A stretch of 64,000 nucleotides of DNA, taken from NCBI RefSeq assembly GCF_003628145.1, contig NZ_RBZV01000004.1, positions 358,998 through 422,997 of the forward strand, in the 5' to 3' direction. This stretch comes from Trinickia fusca (lineage in GTDB: Bacteria > Pseudomonadota > Gammaproteobacteria > Burkholderiales > Burkholderiaceae). Shown in pieces: positions 45,303-54,230 of this stretch (its first letter is position 1; each line of letters begins with the position of its first letter). Below the pieces are notes generated by a model. That model was not told the DNA's origin, made no database searches, and saw only the letters and a list, made by a program, of their open reading frames with translations. The translations under genes were made by a program, and so were the position numbers.

Positions 45303-46096
45303 TGACTCACTTCGACTGCTGCTCAGGCATCCTGACCGCCAGCCTGCAAGCGCTGCCTGCCTACGCGCTCGCAGGCATCGTGGTGGCGCTCGTGCTGGGC
45401 GGAATGGTCAAAGGTGTCGTCAGCATCGGCGTGCCGCTCGTCGCAATGCCGATCCTGAGCCAGTTCATGCCCGTCAAGCAAGCCGTGTTGCTGCTGTCGA
45501 TGCCCGTCATCCTCGGCAACATTCCGCAAGCGCTCGAAGGCGGCGAAGTCTGGGCGACCATGCGCAAGATCGCCGCGCCGCTTATCGGCACGGTGCTCGG
45601 CAATCTCGTCGGCGTGGCGATCTTAGTCTCGCTCGAGCCGCACCATGCGCAGGCAGCCGCTGGCGCGTTGCTGATTTTCGCGGCGCTGCTGCTGCTCGCC
45701 TCGCCACGCTTTGCGTTGCCGCCTCGCTGGGTCAAGCCGGTCGGCTTCGTGCTCGGCTTTGGCGCGGCGATGATGGAGAGCATCGCGTCGATTCCTGGTC
45801 CGCTGCTCGCGATCTATCTGATCGCGTCGGGCGCACGCGGAAGCGCTTTCACGAAGCAGATGGGCATGATCCTGGTCGTCTCGATCGTGACGCTCGTCAT
45901 TGCGTTCAAAGGCGGCGCACACGCAAGCGGGTTCGATCTGCTCATTTCCGCCGCCGCCAGCGTGCCCGTCATCGCCGGCATGGTGCTCGCCCGGCCGCTA
46001 CGCGACAAGCTGCCGCCGCACGCGTTTCGTCTCGTCGTGTTGCTGTTCGTGCTGGCCGCTGCCCTGCAGATGATTCGGAAGGCGATGGGGTGGTGA
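45302..46096 (+). CDS. TauE/SafE family membrane permease
   Basis: 264 residues from the ATG at 45302, which overlaps the mlaA stop (TGATG); a GTG lies one codon earlier. About eight hydrophobic spans, with GGMVKGVVSIGVPLVAMPIL at the start and PVGFVLGFGAAMMESIASIP in the middle, the two halves of the TauE repeat. End: VVLLFVLAAALQMIRKAMGW. Members export sulfite, sulfoacetate or related anions. Here it is the third gene of the hpnN-mlaA unit, but a role in lipid traffic is not implied by its family. Substrate unknown. Confidence 0.85.
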   Translation: MTHFDCCSGILTASLQALPAYALAGIVVALVLGGMVKGVVSIGVPLVAMPILSQFMPVKQAVLLLSMPVILGNIPQALEGGEVWATMRKIAAPLIGTVLGNLVGVAILVSLEPHHAQAAAGALLIFAALLLLASPRFALPPRWVKPVGFVLGFGAAMMESIASIPGPLLAIYLIASGARGSAFTKQMGMILVVSIVTLVIAFKGGAHASGFDLLISAAASVPVIAGMVLARPLRDKLPPHAFRLVVLLFVLAAALQMIRKAMGW

Positions 46097-46144
46097 TGGG
46101 GGGATGGTGTGGCGAGCGAAGCCACATCGCGTGCGAGAGACACC

Positions 46145-46417
46145 ATGAAGTTCTCCACCCAGATTAAGCCCATCGGCTACCTCAAAAGCCACACGGCGGA
46201 AATCGTCCAAGATATTCCGGAGAGTCGCGAACCCATGTTGATCACCCAGAACGGCGACGCCAAGCTCGTAGCCATGGAAGTGCACTCCTACGAGGAGAAT
46301 GAGGAGACGCTTGCTCTCCTCAAGATCCTGGCCCTCGGAAACCGCGAAATCGAGCAAGGACATTTTCGAGCCGCTGACGACGTGTTTGCTGAACTGGACA
46401 AGGAAGACGCGCAGTGA
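46145..46417 (+). CDS. Phd/YefM-type antitoxin
   Basis: 90 residues from the ATG at 46145 (GAGAGACACC before it). MKFSTQIKPIGYLKSHTAEI, VQDIPESREPMLITQNGDAK and LVAMEVHSYEENEETLALLK follow the Phd/YefM antitoxin pattern: N-terminal DNA-binding fold and C-terminal helix that blocks the toxin. End: REIEQGHFRAADDVFAELDK. A GTG overlapping its stop starts the toxin, but the toxin is cut short after about 16 codons. The antitoxin is therefore an orphan, perhaps still an autorepressor or able to neutralise a related toxin. Confidence 0.9.
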   Translation: MKFSTQIKPIGYLKSHTAEIVQDIPESREPMLITQNGDAKLVAMEVHSYEENEETLALLKILALGNREIEQGHFRAADDVFAELDKEDAQ

Positions 46418-46464
46418 CCGTCAAAGTCGTCTTCCTCCAATCCGCTGAGGCCGATCTCGAAAGG
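46414..46464 (+). pseudogene. 5' stub of a ParE/RelE-type toxin
   Basis: The GTG overlaps the antitoxin stop (GTGA) and reads VTVKVVFLQSAEADLE, the usual start of ParE-family toxins. The family pattern then ends within the codons next to the stop of the convergent peptidase gene. About 80 codons of toxin are missing. It is a deletion or rearrangement junction. Confidence 0.75.
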
Positions 46465-46468
46465 CACG

Positions 46469-48511
46469 TTACGCTTCCGCGACCCCTCGCTTGCGGGCAA
46501 GCGCCATCGGATCGGGGGCACGCCCCCTGAAATCGCGAAATGCCAGATCCGGGTCTCTCGCGTTACCGATGCTCAAGAGGCAGTCATGCAATCGCTTTGC
46601 GACCTGCGGATCGAATGGATCGTCGATCTCCATAAATGCCTCGAATGCATCAGCCTCGAGTACCTGCGCCCATAGATAGACGTAGTAGCCGGCGGCATAG
46701 CCATCGCCCGAGAAGATGTGTCGAAAGTGCGAAAGGCGATGGTTGACGTCGGCTTCGCGAACCATGCCGAAGCTGGCGAATTGCTTCGATTGGAATGCTT
46801 CGATATCAAGCCCGGTGGCATCAGGCAGCGAATGCAGCTCGATATCGATGAGCGCCGATGCCAGATAGCGAACGAGTTCAAAGCCCTCGTTGAAGACGCG
46901 TGCGGCGCGCAGACTCGCGATCAATTCATCGGGGATCGGGGCGCCGGTATCGGCGTGCTTCGCATGAAGTGCGAGCAACTCCGGGTCAAGCACCCAATTC
47001 TCGAACAGATGGGAAGGAAACTCGACGAAGTCTCGCGCTACCCGCGTGCCGGAGAGCCGGCTGAAACGCACGTTGGACAACAGGCTATGAAGCGCATGGC
47101 CAAATTCATGGAAGAGCGTATCGACATCGTCGATGCCAAGTTGCGTTGGCGCTCCAGCACGGCCTTGGAGTGATGCACTGTTGATCACGATCGGTAGCAT
47201 CGGATCATGTCCATCGCAGCGCATGCGGAACTCAGATTCCCACGCTCCAGAATTTTTGCGATCGCGCGCATAGTAGTCAGCAACGAAGTAACCGATGATG
47301 CGGCCTTGTTGCTCCACGTCCCAGAGGCGAACGTCCGGGTGGTAGAGCACCACGTCGTTGCGTTCACGAAAGGACAAGCCAAAGAGACGATGCGCGCAGT
47401 CGAACACCGCGCGAATCACCGACTCCAGTTCGAAATGGCGACTGACGAAAGCGGCGTCGATGTTGAACTTTCGCGCCTTCAATCTTTCGGTGAGATAGCG
47501 CCAGTCCCAAGGCTCGATATCAGTTGACTCCCCGAGATCAGCGGCAATCGCTCGAAGGTCGGCGAGCTCAGTTTGGCAAAGTGCCTTAGCCGGCGCCCAT
47601 AGGCTATCGAGCAAAGCTCGCGCGGCCTGCGGCGTGCCCGCCATGCGGTCGCTCAACGCGTAATCCGCGTAGCTCCGGTATCCGAGCAACTTCGCCAGGT
47701 CGAGGCGAAGCGCAACGATTTCGCGGATGACCGGGCGGTTGTCGAATGCCGGCTCGGTGCATCGTGCGCTCCACGCGCGCCAGATGCGCTCTCGAAGGTC
47801 TCGGCGCGAGGAGTAGGTCAGGAATGAGACGACGCTCGAGTACTTCAGCGTGAAGACGTAGCGGGCTGACGTTTCCTTCGATTTTTCAATCCGTGCGGCA
47901 TCGCGCACAAAATCAGGTAGCCCCTTTAGCTCGTCTGCGGTAGTTAGCTCAAGCTTGAAGGCATCGGTTGAAGCGACTAGATTCTGGCTGAAAGTCACGC
48001 ACAGTTGCGCGAGCCGTTCCTTGATCGCAGCGAAGCGGTCCGCATCGTCCTGTCTCAGCGCGACGCCATTGCGAACGAAATCCAGGTGAATCCGCTCGAG
48101 GAGACGCAACTCGTCTGCCGCAAGCCCCTGCTGATGCCGGCTCTGATAAAGCGAGTCGAGGCGCTCGAAGTAAGACCGGTGGCTCAACGCCTTCGCATGG
48201 TATTGCGCCAACAATGCACAGACCTCCGCCTCGACCGCCCAAAGCTCGTCGGTACCGACCGTGAGCCGCAGGATCTCGAACAGCGCGTCGATTCGTTCGA
48301 GGTGCCCGCTCGTTGCCTCAAACGCCGCAACCGTGTTGGCAAACGTTGCAGGTTCCGGGTTCGATGCGATGGCGTCGATGCGTGCGAGCCGTTCGCTCGC
48401 GAGTTGGGCGACGGCTGGAGCAAAGTGATGGGGGCGTATGACGGCGAAAGGCGGGAATTGGCCGGCCTCACGCCAGTCCGTCAAAAGGGGGTTCGGTTCT
48501 GGACGGGTCAT
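46469..48511 (-). CDS. M3-family metallopeptidase (Dcp/oligopeptidase A-like)
   Basis: 680 residues, close to the length of Dcp and OpdA. The zinc motif is HEFGH at 468-472 in DVDTLFHEFGHALHSLLSNV, with the third-ligand region DFVEFPSHLFENWVLDPE further on. The N-terminal half is helical (FPPFAVIRPHHFAPAVAQL...), and RDRKNSGAWESEFRMRCDG and SASLQGRAGAPTQLG are family motifs. No signal peptide, so cytoplasmic: it degrades short peptides. It is convergent with the truncated toxin. The last residues (MALARKRGVAEA) look normal, so the junction cut the toxin and not this gene. Confidence 0.92.
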   Translation of the reverse strand: MTRPEPNPLLTDWREAGQFPPFAVIRPHHFAPAVAQLASERLARIDAIASNPEPATFANTVAAFEATSGHLERIDALFEILRLTVGTDELWAVEAEVCALLAQYHAKALSHRSYFERLDSLYQSRHQQGLAADELRLLERIHLDFVRNGVALRQDDADRFAAIKERLAQLCVTFSQNLVASTDAFKLELTTADELKGLPDFVRDAARIEKSKETSARYVFTLKYSSVVSFLTYSSRRDLRERIWRAWSARCTEPAFDNRPVIREIVALRLDLAKLLGYRSYADYALSDRMAGTPQAARALLDSLWAPAKALCQTELADLRAIAADLGESTDIEPWDWRYLTERLKARKFNIDAAFVSRHFELESVIRAVFDCAHRLFGLSFRERNDVVLYHPDVRLWDVEQQGRIIGYFVADYYARDRKNSGAWESEFRMRCDGHDPMLPIVINSASLQGRAGAPTQLGIDDVDTLFHEFGHALHSLLSNVRFSRLSGTRVARDFVEFPSHLFENWVLDPELLALHAKHADTGAPIPDELIASLRAARVFNEGFELVRYLASALIDIELHSLPDATGLDIEAFQSKQFASFGMVREADVNHRLSHFRHIFSGDGYAAGYYVYLWAQVLEADAFEAFMEIDDPFDPQVAKRLHDCLLSIGNARDPDLAFRDFRGRAPDPMALARKRGVAEA

Positions 48512-48854
48512 GCTCTTCTCCGGTTCTTATTCAAATCGTGGTCCGTTGCGCAGCGGATGCAACGGTATCGGCGAATCGACGTTGAGTCAATTGACAAGCG
48601 CCACTTTCCATTCGGAAATCTACCGCTGCAACGGCGGTCCCAGTTGGTCTTACAAGACAAGAAAATCTGAAGATGAACGCGTACCTTCGCAAATCGACGG
48701 GAGCCGATCTGCCCACACTCCATCGGTGGGCCGAGGCGATCAAAGCGAAGAGCTTTATGTCTCGCGTCCTGACGAAAAGGAAGCAAAAGAAGGAGGAGAC
48801 TGGCGGACTTGCGACGTCTTCCTGAACGAAACGCCGATGCAATTCACGCCGGCA
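48512..48854. other. Intergenic region with a possible acetyltransferase relic
   Basis: 343 bp between the peptidase and hpnG. A plus-strand frame at 48673-48825 encodes 50 residues, MNAYLRKSTGADLPTLHRWA and EAIKAKSFMSRVLTKRKQKK, which resembles the start of a GNAT acetyltransferase but stops far too early. No ribosome site is evident. Otherwise I see nothing; the peptidase promoter lies in the first part. Confidence 0.3.
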
Positions 48855-49541
48855 TCAGCGCACCAACGGCACCGCATGCCGCGCTTGCATAAGCGCAATG
48901 CGTGCCGCACGCGCATCAGCCGCGACGCGCAGCAAAGCACCCAACTGCCGCGGCGCTTTCGCGAGCGATACCAGCACCGGCATCACCGCTGTCGTACCGT
49001 CATCGCGCAGGCCTGCCATTGCGGCAGGCGGCAGCGTCCGCCAAGCCGGGTCGACGATGGCTCGACACACGGCAAACGGCAGCCCGCGTTCGGCCGCCAT
49101 CTTGGCTACGATATGCGACTCCATATCGACGGCCAGCGCGCCGCTTACACGATGCAGCGCCGCCTTATCAGCAACGGTCACGACCGGCGCACCAACCGCA
49201 GCCAACGTGCCGCGCCGTAACGCCGAGCGCAGCGGCGTAGCCGCAAGCTCGGCCGCCATACGCTCACTCCATTCGACATCGGTTTGGACACGGCCGAACG
49301 GCCCATCGATCGCATCGGCGATGACGACTGTGCCAGGCTCGAGATCAGGGGCAAGCCCCCCCGCTGTACCGAAGCTGACGACACCGGCCGCGCCGCGCGC
49401 CAGCGCTTCGTTCAGCGCGCGCTCAAGCAAATCAGCACGCGCCGCATAAACGGCCTGCATACCCGCGCCACGCGCGATACGGGCTTCAAACGCCATACCC
49501 GTCACGGCGATGACGGGCAACGCCACTGCGTCGCCGCCCAT
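48855..49541 (-). CDS. hpnG: Hopanoid-associated phosphorylase HpnG
   Basis: 228 residues from the ATG at 49541, two bases after the shc stop. Purine/uridine phosphorylase-type fold: VIAVTGMAFEARIARGAGMQ, AAGVVSFGTAGGLAPDLEPG, TVVIADAIDGPFG, and GALAVDMESHIVAKMAAERG with the nucleoside-binding MES motif and FAVCRAIVDPAWRTLPP. HpnG releases adenine from adenosylhopane to give ribosylhopane (or its phosphate), the step after HpnH. The order hpnD-shc-hpnG and near-zero spacing indicate one operon. Confidence 0.93.
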   Translation of the reverse strand: MGGDAVALPVIAVTGMAFEARIARGAGMQAVYAARADLLERALNEALARGAAGVVSFGTAGGLAPDLEPGTVVIADAIDGPFGRVQTDVEWSERMAAELAATPLRSALRRGTLAAVGAPVVTVADKAALHRVSGALAVDMESHIVAKMAAERGLPFAVCRAIVDPAWRTLPPAAMAGLRDDGTTAVMPVLVSLAKAPRQLGALLRVAADARAARIALMQARHAVPLVR

Positions 49542-49543
49542 CG

Positions 49544-51538
49544 TCACAATCCGACGGCCACGCGCACGCGCTTGGCGCGCGTCATGTTGCGGTAGCGTGC
49601 AAGCGCCCACAGCGGGAAGAACTTGCGATAGCCGTGATAGCGGAGATAGAACACGCGCGGGAAGCCAGTCGCCGTGAAACGCGTTTCATCCCACAGCCCG
49701 TGCTCGCACTGTGTGCGCATCAGGTACTCGACACCGCGTGCCACGGCCGGATGATTGACTTCGCCCACGGCCATGAGACCGAGCAGTGCCCACGCCGTCT
49801 GCGACGCAGTACTCGTAGCACGCTCGTAACCGCGGTATTCGAGCTTGTAGCTCGTGCCGTCTTCGCCCCAGCCACCGTCCTCGTTCTGGATCGAGATCAG
49901 CCATTGCGCAGCACGCTTGACGCGCGCATCGTCGTGCGCGATGCCGGCCGCATTGAGCGCGCACAGCGCCGTCCAGGTCCCGTAGACGTAGTTCATCCCC
50001 CAACGGCCATACCAGCTGCCGTCGTCTTCCTGCTCGTCGAGCAGATACTCGTACGCGCGACGTGCCGGCTCGCTATTGCCAGGCAGCTCGCCGAGCTGCG
50101 CCAGCATCGACAAGCAGCGGCCCGACACGTCGGCCGTCGGCGGATCGAGCAGCGCGCCGTGATCGGAAAACGGAATGTTGTTGAGGTAGTACTGCGTGTT
50201 CTCAGGTTCGAATGCGCCCCAGCCGCCGTCGCTGCTTTGCATGCCGACGACCCATTCGCGCGCACGCGCGATCGCTTCGCGGTCGACGTTCGAACGCGTC
50301 AGCGTGGCTGCACGGTCCATCGCCAACGCCACCACCGCCGTATCGTCCACGTCGGGGTAATGCGGATTCGCGTACTGGAATGCCCAGCCGCCAGGCCGCA
50401 CGTCCCCCCGGCGCGAGATCCAATCGCCGCGCACGTCGAGAATCTGCAGCGGCCGCAACCATTGCAGGCCACGCAGCGCCGCTTGCTCGGCACGCGGCAA
50501 CTCGGTTTCGAGCAGCGCGTGCGCGGCCAGCGACGTATCCCACACCGGCGACAGACACGGCTGGCAGTAGGCTTCATCCTCGCCGATCACGAGCAGCTTC
50601 TCGATGGAGCGGCGCGCGATCGCACGATTGGGATGATCGGGCGCATAGCCGAGCGTGTCGTACATCATCACGGAGTTGGCCATCGCCGGGAAAATCGCGC
50701 CAAGGCCATCCTCGCCATTCAGACGCTCGTCGACGAACGCAACGGCAGCGTCGATCGCACGCTGACGCGAGCCCTTCGGGAAGAGGCCGTCAGTGGCGCG
50801 CAGCACCTTGTCGACCACGCGGAAGAACGCGAACCAGCCGCGGCTCTGGTGCGGCGCGCGCGGCAGCATCCCAGCCTCCGACGGCTTGCCATGAAACAGC
50901 TCGTCGATGTGCACGCCAAGCGGGTTCCTGGCGACGGGCCGACGTGCATTGAGCACCAGCAACGGCACGATCACCGTACGCGCCCAGTACGACACCTTCG
51001 ACAAGTGGAACGGAAACCACTTCGGCAGCAGCGTGATTTCGACGGGCATCATCGGCACCGCACGCCAAGACATCACGCCGAACAACGCCAGCAAAATACG
51101 CGTGAAGACGTTGACGGCCTCGGCACCGCCGGCCCCGAGGATCGCGCGGCGCGCGCGCTGCATGTGCTCCGCGCTTTCGGGCTCGCCGGCCATCTTCAGC
51201 GCGAAATAAGCCTTCACGCTCGCGCTGACGTCGAGCGCGCCGTCCGTGAAGAGCGGCCAGCCACCATCCTCGAGCTGAATGCGGCGCAAGTAGCGCACGA
51301 TCTTGCGTTCGAGTTCGACATTCGGCGTCTCGCCGAGGTAATGCACGAGCAGAATGTATTCGGCCGGAATCGTTGCGTCGGCTTCGAGCTCGTACACCCA
51401 GTGGCCATCGGCCTGCTGCGCGGCAAGCAGAGCGTCGGTGGCCTGCTCGATCGCGCCATCGAGCCCTGCGCGCTGCGACGCGTCGTGCGATGCGCTCGCG
51501 GCCGCGACGGCGGCGGATGCTGCGGAAAAATCGTTCAT
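49544..51538 (-). CDS. shc: Squalene-hopene cyclase
   Basis: 664 residues. The catalytic DxDDTA motif is at 396-401 (DVDDTAVVALAMDR). QW repeats are seen in QADGHWVYELEADATI, RRIQLEDGGWPLFT, QSSDGGWGAFEPEN, QEDDGSWYGRWGMNYVYG and QNEDGGWGEDGTSYK. It cyclises squalene to hopene and diplopterol at the inner membrane, the committed step of hopanoid synthesis. The Ala-rich N-terminus is unremarkable. It lies between hpnD (34 bp upstream) and hpnG, on the minus strand. Confidence 0.98.
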   Translation of the reverse strand: MNDFSAASAAVAAASASHDASQRAGLDGAIEQATDALLAAQQADGHWVYELEADATIPAEYILLVHYLGETPNVELERKIVRYLRRIQLEDGGWPLFTDGALDVSASVKAYFALKMAGEPESAEHMQRARRAILGAGGAEAVNVFTRILLALFGVMSWRAVPMMPVEITLLPKWFPFHLSKVSYWARTVIVPLLVLNARRPVARNPLGVHIDELFHGKPSEAGMLPRAPHQSRGWFAFFRVVDKVLRATDGLFPKGSRQRAIDAAVAFVDERLNGEDGLGAIFPAMANSVMMYDTLGYAPDHPNRAIARRSIEKLLVIGEDEAYCQPCLSPVWDTSLAAHALLETELPRAEQAALRGLQWLRPLQILDVRGDWISRRGDVRPGGWAFQYANPHYPDVDDTAVVALAMDRAATLTRSNVDREAIARAREWVVGMQSSDGGWGAFEPENTQYYLNNIPFSDHGALLDPPTADVSGRCLSMLAQLGELPGNSEPARRAYEYLLDEQEDDGSWYGRWGMNYVYGTWTALCALNAAGIAHDDARVKRAAQWLISIQNEDGGWGEDGTSYKLEYRGYERATSTASQTAWALLGLMAVGEVNHPAVARGVEYLMRTQCEHGLWDETRFTATGFPRVFYLRYHGYRKFFPLWALARYRNMTRAKRVRVAVGL

Positions 51539-51572
51539 CGGTCTGTCTTGGATGGAATGGTGGAGCGCGGCA

Positions 51573-52421
51573 TCAGAACAGCGCGTAACGCGCCACGATC
51601 CACAGCAGCCGTGCTTTCGGCTTCGCTACCGGCGTGCGCGGCGCGTCGAACCCGCGCTCGAGCGTGCGCTCGAGCAAGCATCGGTAAACGCCCGACATGA
51701 TGCGCGGCGCACGCACGGCCTTGCGCGGCGATGCGTCCATCACGGCGTCCGCCTTCGCGAAGTGTTCGAGCGCGCGCTCGGCCAGCGTCGCGCATACGCG
51801 CGGCAACGACGGATCGTCGGCGATCTCGGCTGGACTCGTCGTCGCGATGCCTTCGCGCGCCAGCAGTTCGTACGGCAGATAGCAGCGGTCGATCGCCGCA
51901 TCTTCGTCGATATCGCGCAGGATGTTCGTCAGCTGGAGCGCACGGCCCAGATGGTGCGACAGCGTGCGGCCAGGCTCCTCGGCCATCCCGAAAACTCTCA
52001 CCGACAAACGGCCGGCGGCACTGGCGACGCGGTCGCAGTACAGATCGAGCGTCGCTTCGTTGGGTGCGCAGATATTGGCGGCGGCATCCATCGCCATGCC
52101 GTCGATCATCGCGTGAAAGTCTTCGCGCTTCAGATCGAAGGTGCGGATATGGCGCGTGAGCGCGACCAGCGACGGACGCGGCGTGCCTGCAAAGCAAGCG
52201 TCGATGTCTGCGCGCCAGCGCTCGAGCCCGGCGCTGCGTTCTTCGCGCGGCGCGTCGCTATCGGCGATGTCGTCGACGGCACGGCAAAACGCATAGATTT
52301 GGTACATCGCGTCACGTTGCGCAGCCGGCAGGATGCGCATCGCGAGATAGAACGAACTGCTCGACGTGACGGCTGCCGCGTCGACTTCAGGTTCGTCCGC
52401 GACAGGATTGGAAACGGCCAA
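51573..52421 (-). CDS. hpnD: Presqualene diphosphate synthase HpnD
   Basis: 282 residues from a TTG at 52421 with GCGGAG six bases before. Trans-isoprenyl diphosphate synthase motifs: SSSFYLAMRILPAAQRDAMY, the first aspartate-rich FCRAVDDIADSDAP, the second LQLTNILRDIDEDAAIDRCY, then LPYELLAREGI. HpnD condenses two farnesyl diphosphates to presqualene diphosphate; HpnC and HpnE, which finish squalene, are not in this window. It heads the hpnD-shc-hpnG operon. Confidence 0.93.
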   Translation of the reverse strand: MAVSNPVADEPEVDAAAVTSSSSFYLAMRILPAAQRDAMYQIYAFCRAVDDIADSDAPREERSAGLERWRADIDACFAGTPRPSLVALTRHIRTFDLKREDFHAMIDGMAMDAAANICAPNEATLDLYCDRVASAAGRLSVRVFGMAEEPGRTLSHHLGRALQLTNILRDIDEDAAIDRCYLPYELLAREGIATTSPAEIADDPSLPRVCATLAERALEHFAKADAVMDASPRKAVRAPRIMSGVYRCLLERTLERGFDAPRTPVAKPKARLLWIVARYALF

Positions 52422-52668
52422 GGCGAACTCCGCTGTGGCACCCTTGCGGGCGATTGAGAATCGATGCTATCCAGGCGGTGTGCCGCTCGGGCACTGCATT
52501 GACGCATCGCGCCCGGATCGACGAGTGCGACACGCCGGCAGAGATGCCGGAAACGGGCAAAAGTATAGCAACGTTTTATTGAGTGCCACAGCGCGCCACG
52601 TTGGCGATCGGTCCCTTGTATCGCACTTGCACGCGGAAAAAACGTTCTGCAGACCGAACGAATGTGCG

Positions 52669-53610
52669 CTAGCCGAGCGCGACGGAGCGGTTTCGCCCTT
52701 GCCGCTTGGCACTGTAGAGCGCGGCGTCGGCTTCGTTGATGAGCACTTCGTAAGTTGGCAGACCGGCCCGCGCCGCAGCACCACCCACGCTGGCCGTGAC
52801 CGGCACGCGAACGCCCTCGGCCTCGACGGGCGTATCGCCGATCGTCGTGCGAATCTTTTCGGCGACGACCATCGCCTCGGCCAATGGCGTGCACGGCAGC
52901 AACAGCGCGAATTCCTCACCGCCGAATCGGCCGAACGTATCCTGTGCGCGCACCGCCTCGCCCACGCGCTGCGCCATCACGCGCAGCACCGCATCGCCGA
53001 CCGCATGACCGTAGCGATCGTTGATGTCCTTGAAGTGATCGAGGTCGAACAGCAGCACCGACAGATCGCCGCCATAGCGTTGCCAGCGCGAGAACTCATC
53101 GCTCAGACGCCCCTCGAAAAAGCGCCGGTTCGCAATGCCCGTGAGGCCATCGCGGTGCGCATATTCCTCGAGCTTGATGACGGCTTCCTCACGCTCGCGT
53201 TGCATCACGCTGACATTCGTCACGTCGGAGATCGTCACGCACACGGCGATCACGTCGCGCCCGCGCGTGAGCGGCATGAACGTGCAGTCCTGCTGCATGA
53301 AGTCGACGCCGCCCGTGATGGGCCTGTCGTGCTCGAACTTGAACAGATAGGGACGCTGCTCCCACGAGCTGAACGCGAAGCTGCCGAGCTGAAAGACGCT
53401 CTCGACCTTGCGTGCGAGCCAGACGCGCGGCAATTCGGGGAAGCTGTCGAAAATCGATTTGCCGACGACCTGCTCGGCCGGCAGCCCGCTGTGGTCCTGC
53501 ATGAAGCGGTTCCACATCAGCACGTTCATCGACCGGTCGAGCACGAAAATGCCGAAGCCGACGCGCTCGAGCACGAGATCGCTCAGAGATTGCTCCATCG
53601 ACTCGCTCAT
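52669..53610 (-). CDS. PAS-GGDEF diguanylate cyclase
   Basis: 313 residues. An N-terminal PAS domain (about 10-130: RVGFGIFVLDRSMNVLMWNR, GKSIFDSFPELPRVWLARK) precedes a GGDEF domain with FDLDHFKDINDRYGHAVGD and the active-site GGEEF in FGRFGGEEFALLL. The inhibitory site RAQD stands five residues before GGEEF, so feedback inhibition by c-di-GMP is expected. No membrane span. Its ATG overlaps the CheC-like stop by four bases, so its synthesis is coupled to the two chemotaxis-like genes upstream. It probably is the output enzyme of that small signalling operon. Confidence 0.94.
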   Translation of the reverse strand: MSESMEQSLSDLVLERVGFGIFVLDRSMNVLMWNRFMQDHSGLPAEQVVGKSIFDSFPELPRVWLARKVESVFQLGSFAFSSWEQRPYLFKFEHDRPITGGVDFMQQDCTFMPLTRGRDVIAVCVTISDVTNVSVMQREREEAVIKLEEYAHRDGLTGIANRRFFEGRLSDEFSRWQRYGGDLSVLLFDLDHFKDINDRYGHAVGDAVLRVMAQRVGEAVRAQDTFGRFGGEEFALLLPCTPLAEAMVVAEKIRTTIGDTPVEAEGVRVPVTASVGGAAARAGLPTYEVLINEADAALYSAKRQGRNRSVALG

Positions 53611-54230
53611 AGGCTCGACAGCAACGCATTGAGCGCATCGTGCATACGACGAATCGAATCCTCGGCCATCAGCATGACCAGGTGGACACGGAAGCTTTGA
53701 TCCTCGAGCGCGAAATTCACTTCCAGCAGCAGCGCCACGCGCCAGGCGAGGACATCGGCCTGGAATACCTCATCGAGCGCGATCTTCTCGCCGAGCAGTC
53801 CCGGCGGGGAAAAAATCGGCATGCGATCGAACTGGTTCAGGATGCACGACACGCAGGCACCCGTGAGCACATTGGCGACGTCGAACATGAGCTCGGTCTG
53901 ACTGACCGATTCGTACGCCGAATGAATGTAGGGATCGTTGACGAGCTCGCACAGGTGGCCCACGCCGCTGCTGCGGCAGATCACGATCGCTTCGCCCTTG
54001 ATGTCCGAACGAAAACCCTGGCGCACCGCTGTCACGCTTTCGTCGATGCCCGTCATTTCGCGCAAGGTCTGCGCGGCTTCCTGCACGGCCACCACGCGCA
54101 CACGCGGCACGGACAGCTCGATGAACGTATCGAGCAGACGAGCGAGACGCGTCGCCGCCTGACCCATCGCCAGGTTGGCGACCTCCTGTAACGCGTCGCG
54201 TTGCTCTTCGTTGAACACGTTCTCAGGCAT
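53607..54230 (-). CDS. CheC-like CheY-P phosphatase
   Basis: 207 residues. Two active-site helices of the CheC family: RDALQEVANLAMGQAATRLA (D-x3-E-x2-N) and QTELMFDVANVLTGACVS, where the glutamate is replaced by aspartate (E-x3-D-x2-N). The second site may therefore be weaker. CheC proteins dephosphorylate CheY-P. The gene overlaps the response regulator upstream by 8 bp and the diguanylate cyclase downstream by 4 bp, so it most likely acts on the phosphorylated regulator of the same operon. Confidence 0.88.
   Translation of the reverse strand: MPENVFNEEQRDALQEVANLAMGQAATRLARLLDTFIELSVPRVRVVAVQEAAQTLREMTGIDESVTAVRQGFRSDIKGEAIVICRSSGVGHLCELVNDPYIHSAYESVSQTELMFDVANVLTGACVSCILNQFDRMPIFSPPGLLGEKIALDEVFQADVLAWRVALLLEVNFALEDQSFRVHLVMLMAEDSIRRMHDALNALLSSL

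Noticed and set aside
46454-46469. Similarity of CGAAAGGCACGTT to the 62-bp direct repeat (CGAATGGCACGTT)
   Set aside because: Only about 12 of 13 bases match and the flanks do not, so chance is likely.
49634-51700. 688-residue plus-strand open frame opposite shc
   Set aside because: Antisense shadow of the squalene-hopene cyclase; His/Arg-rich composition.
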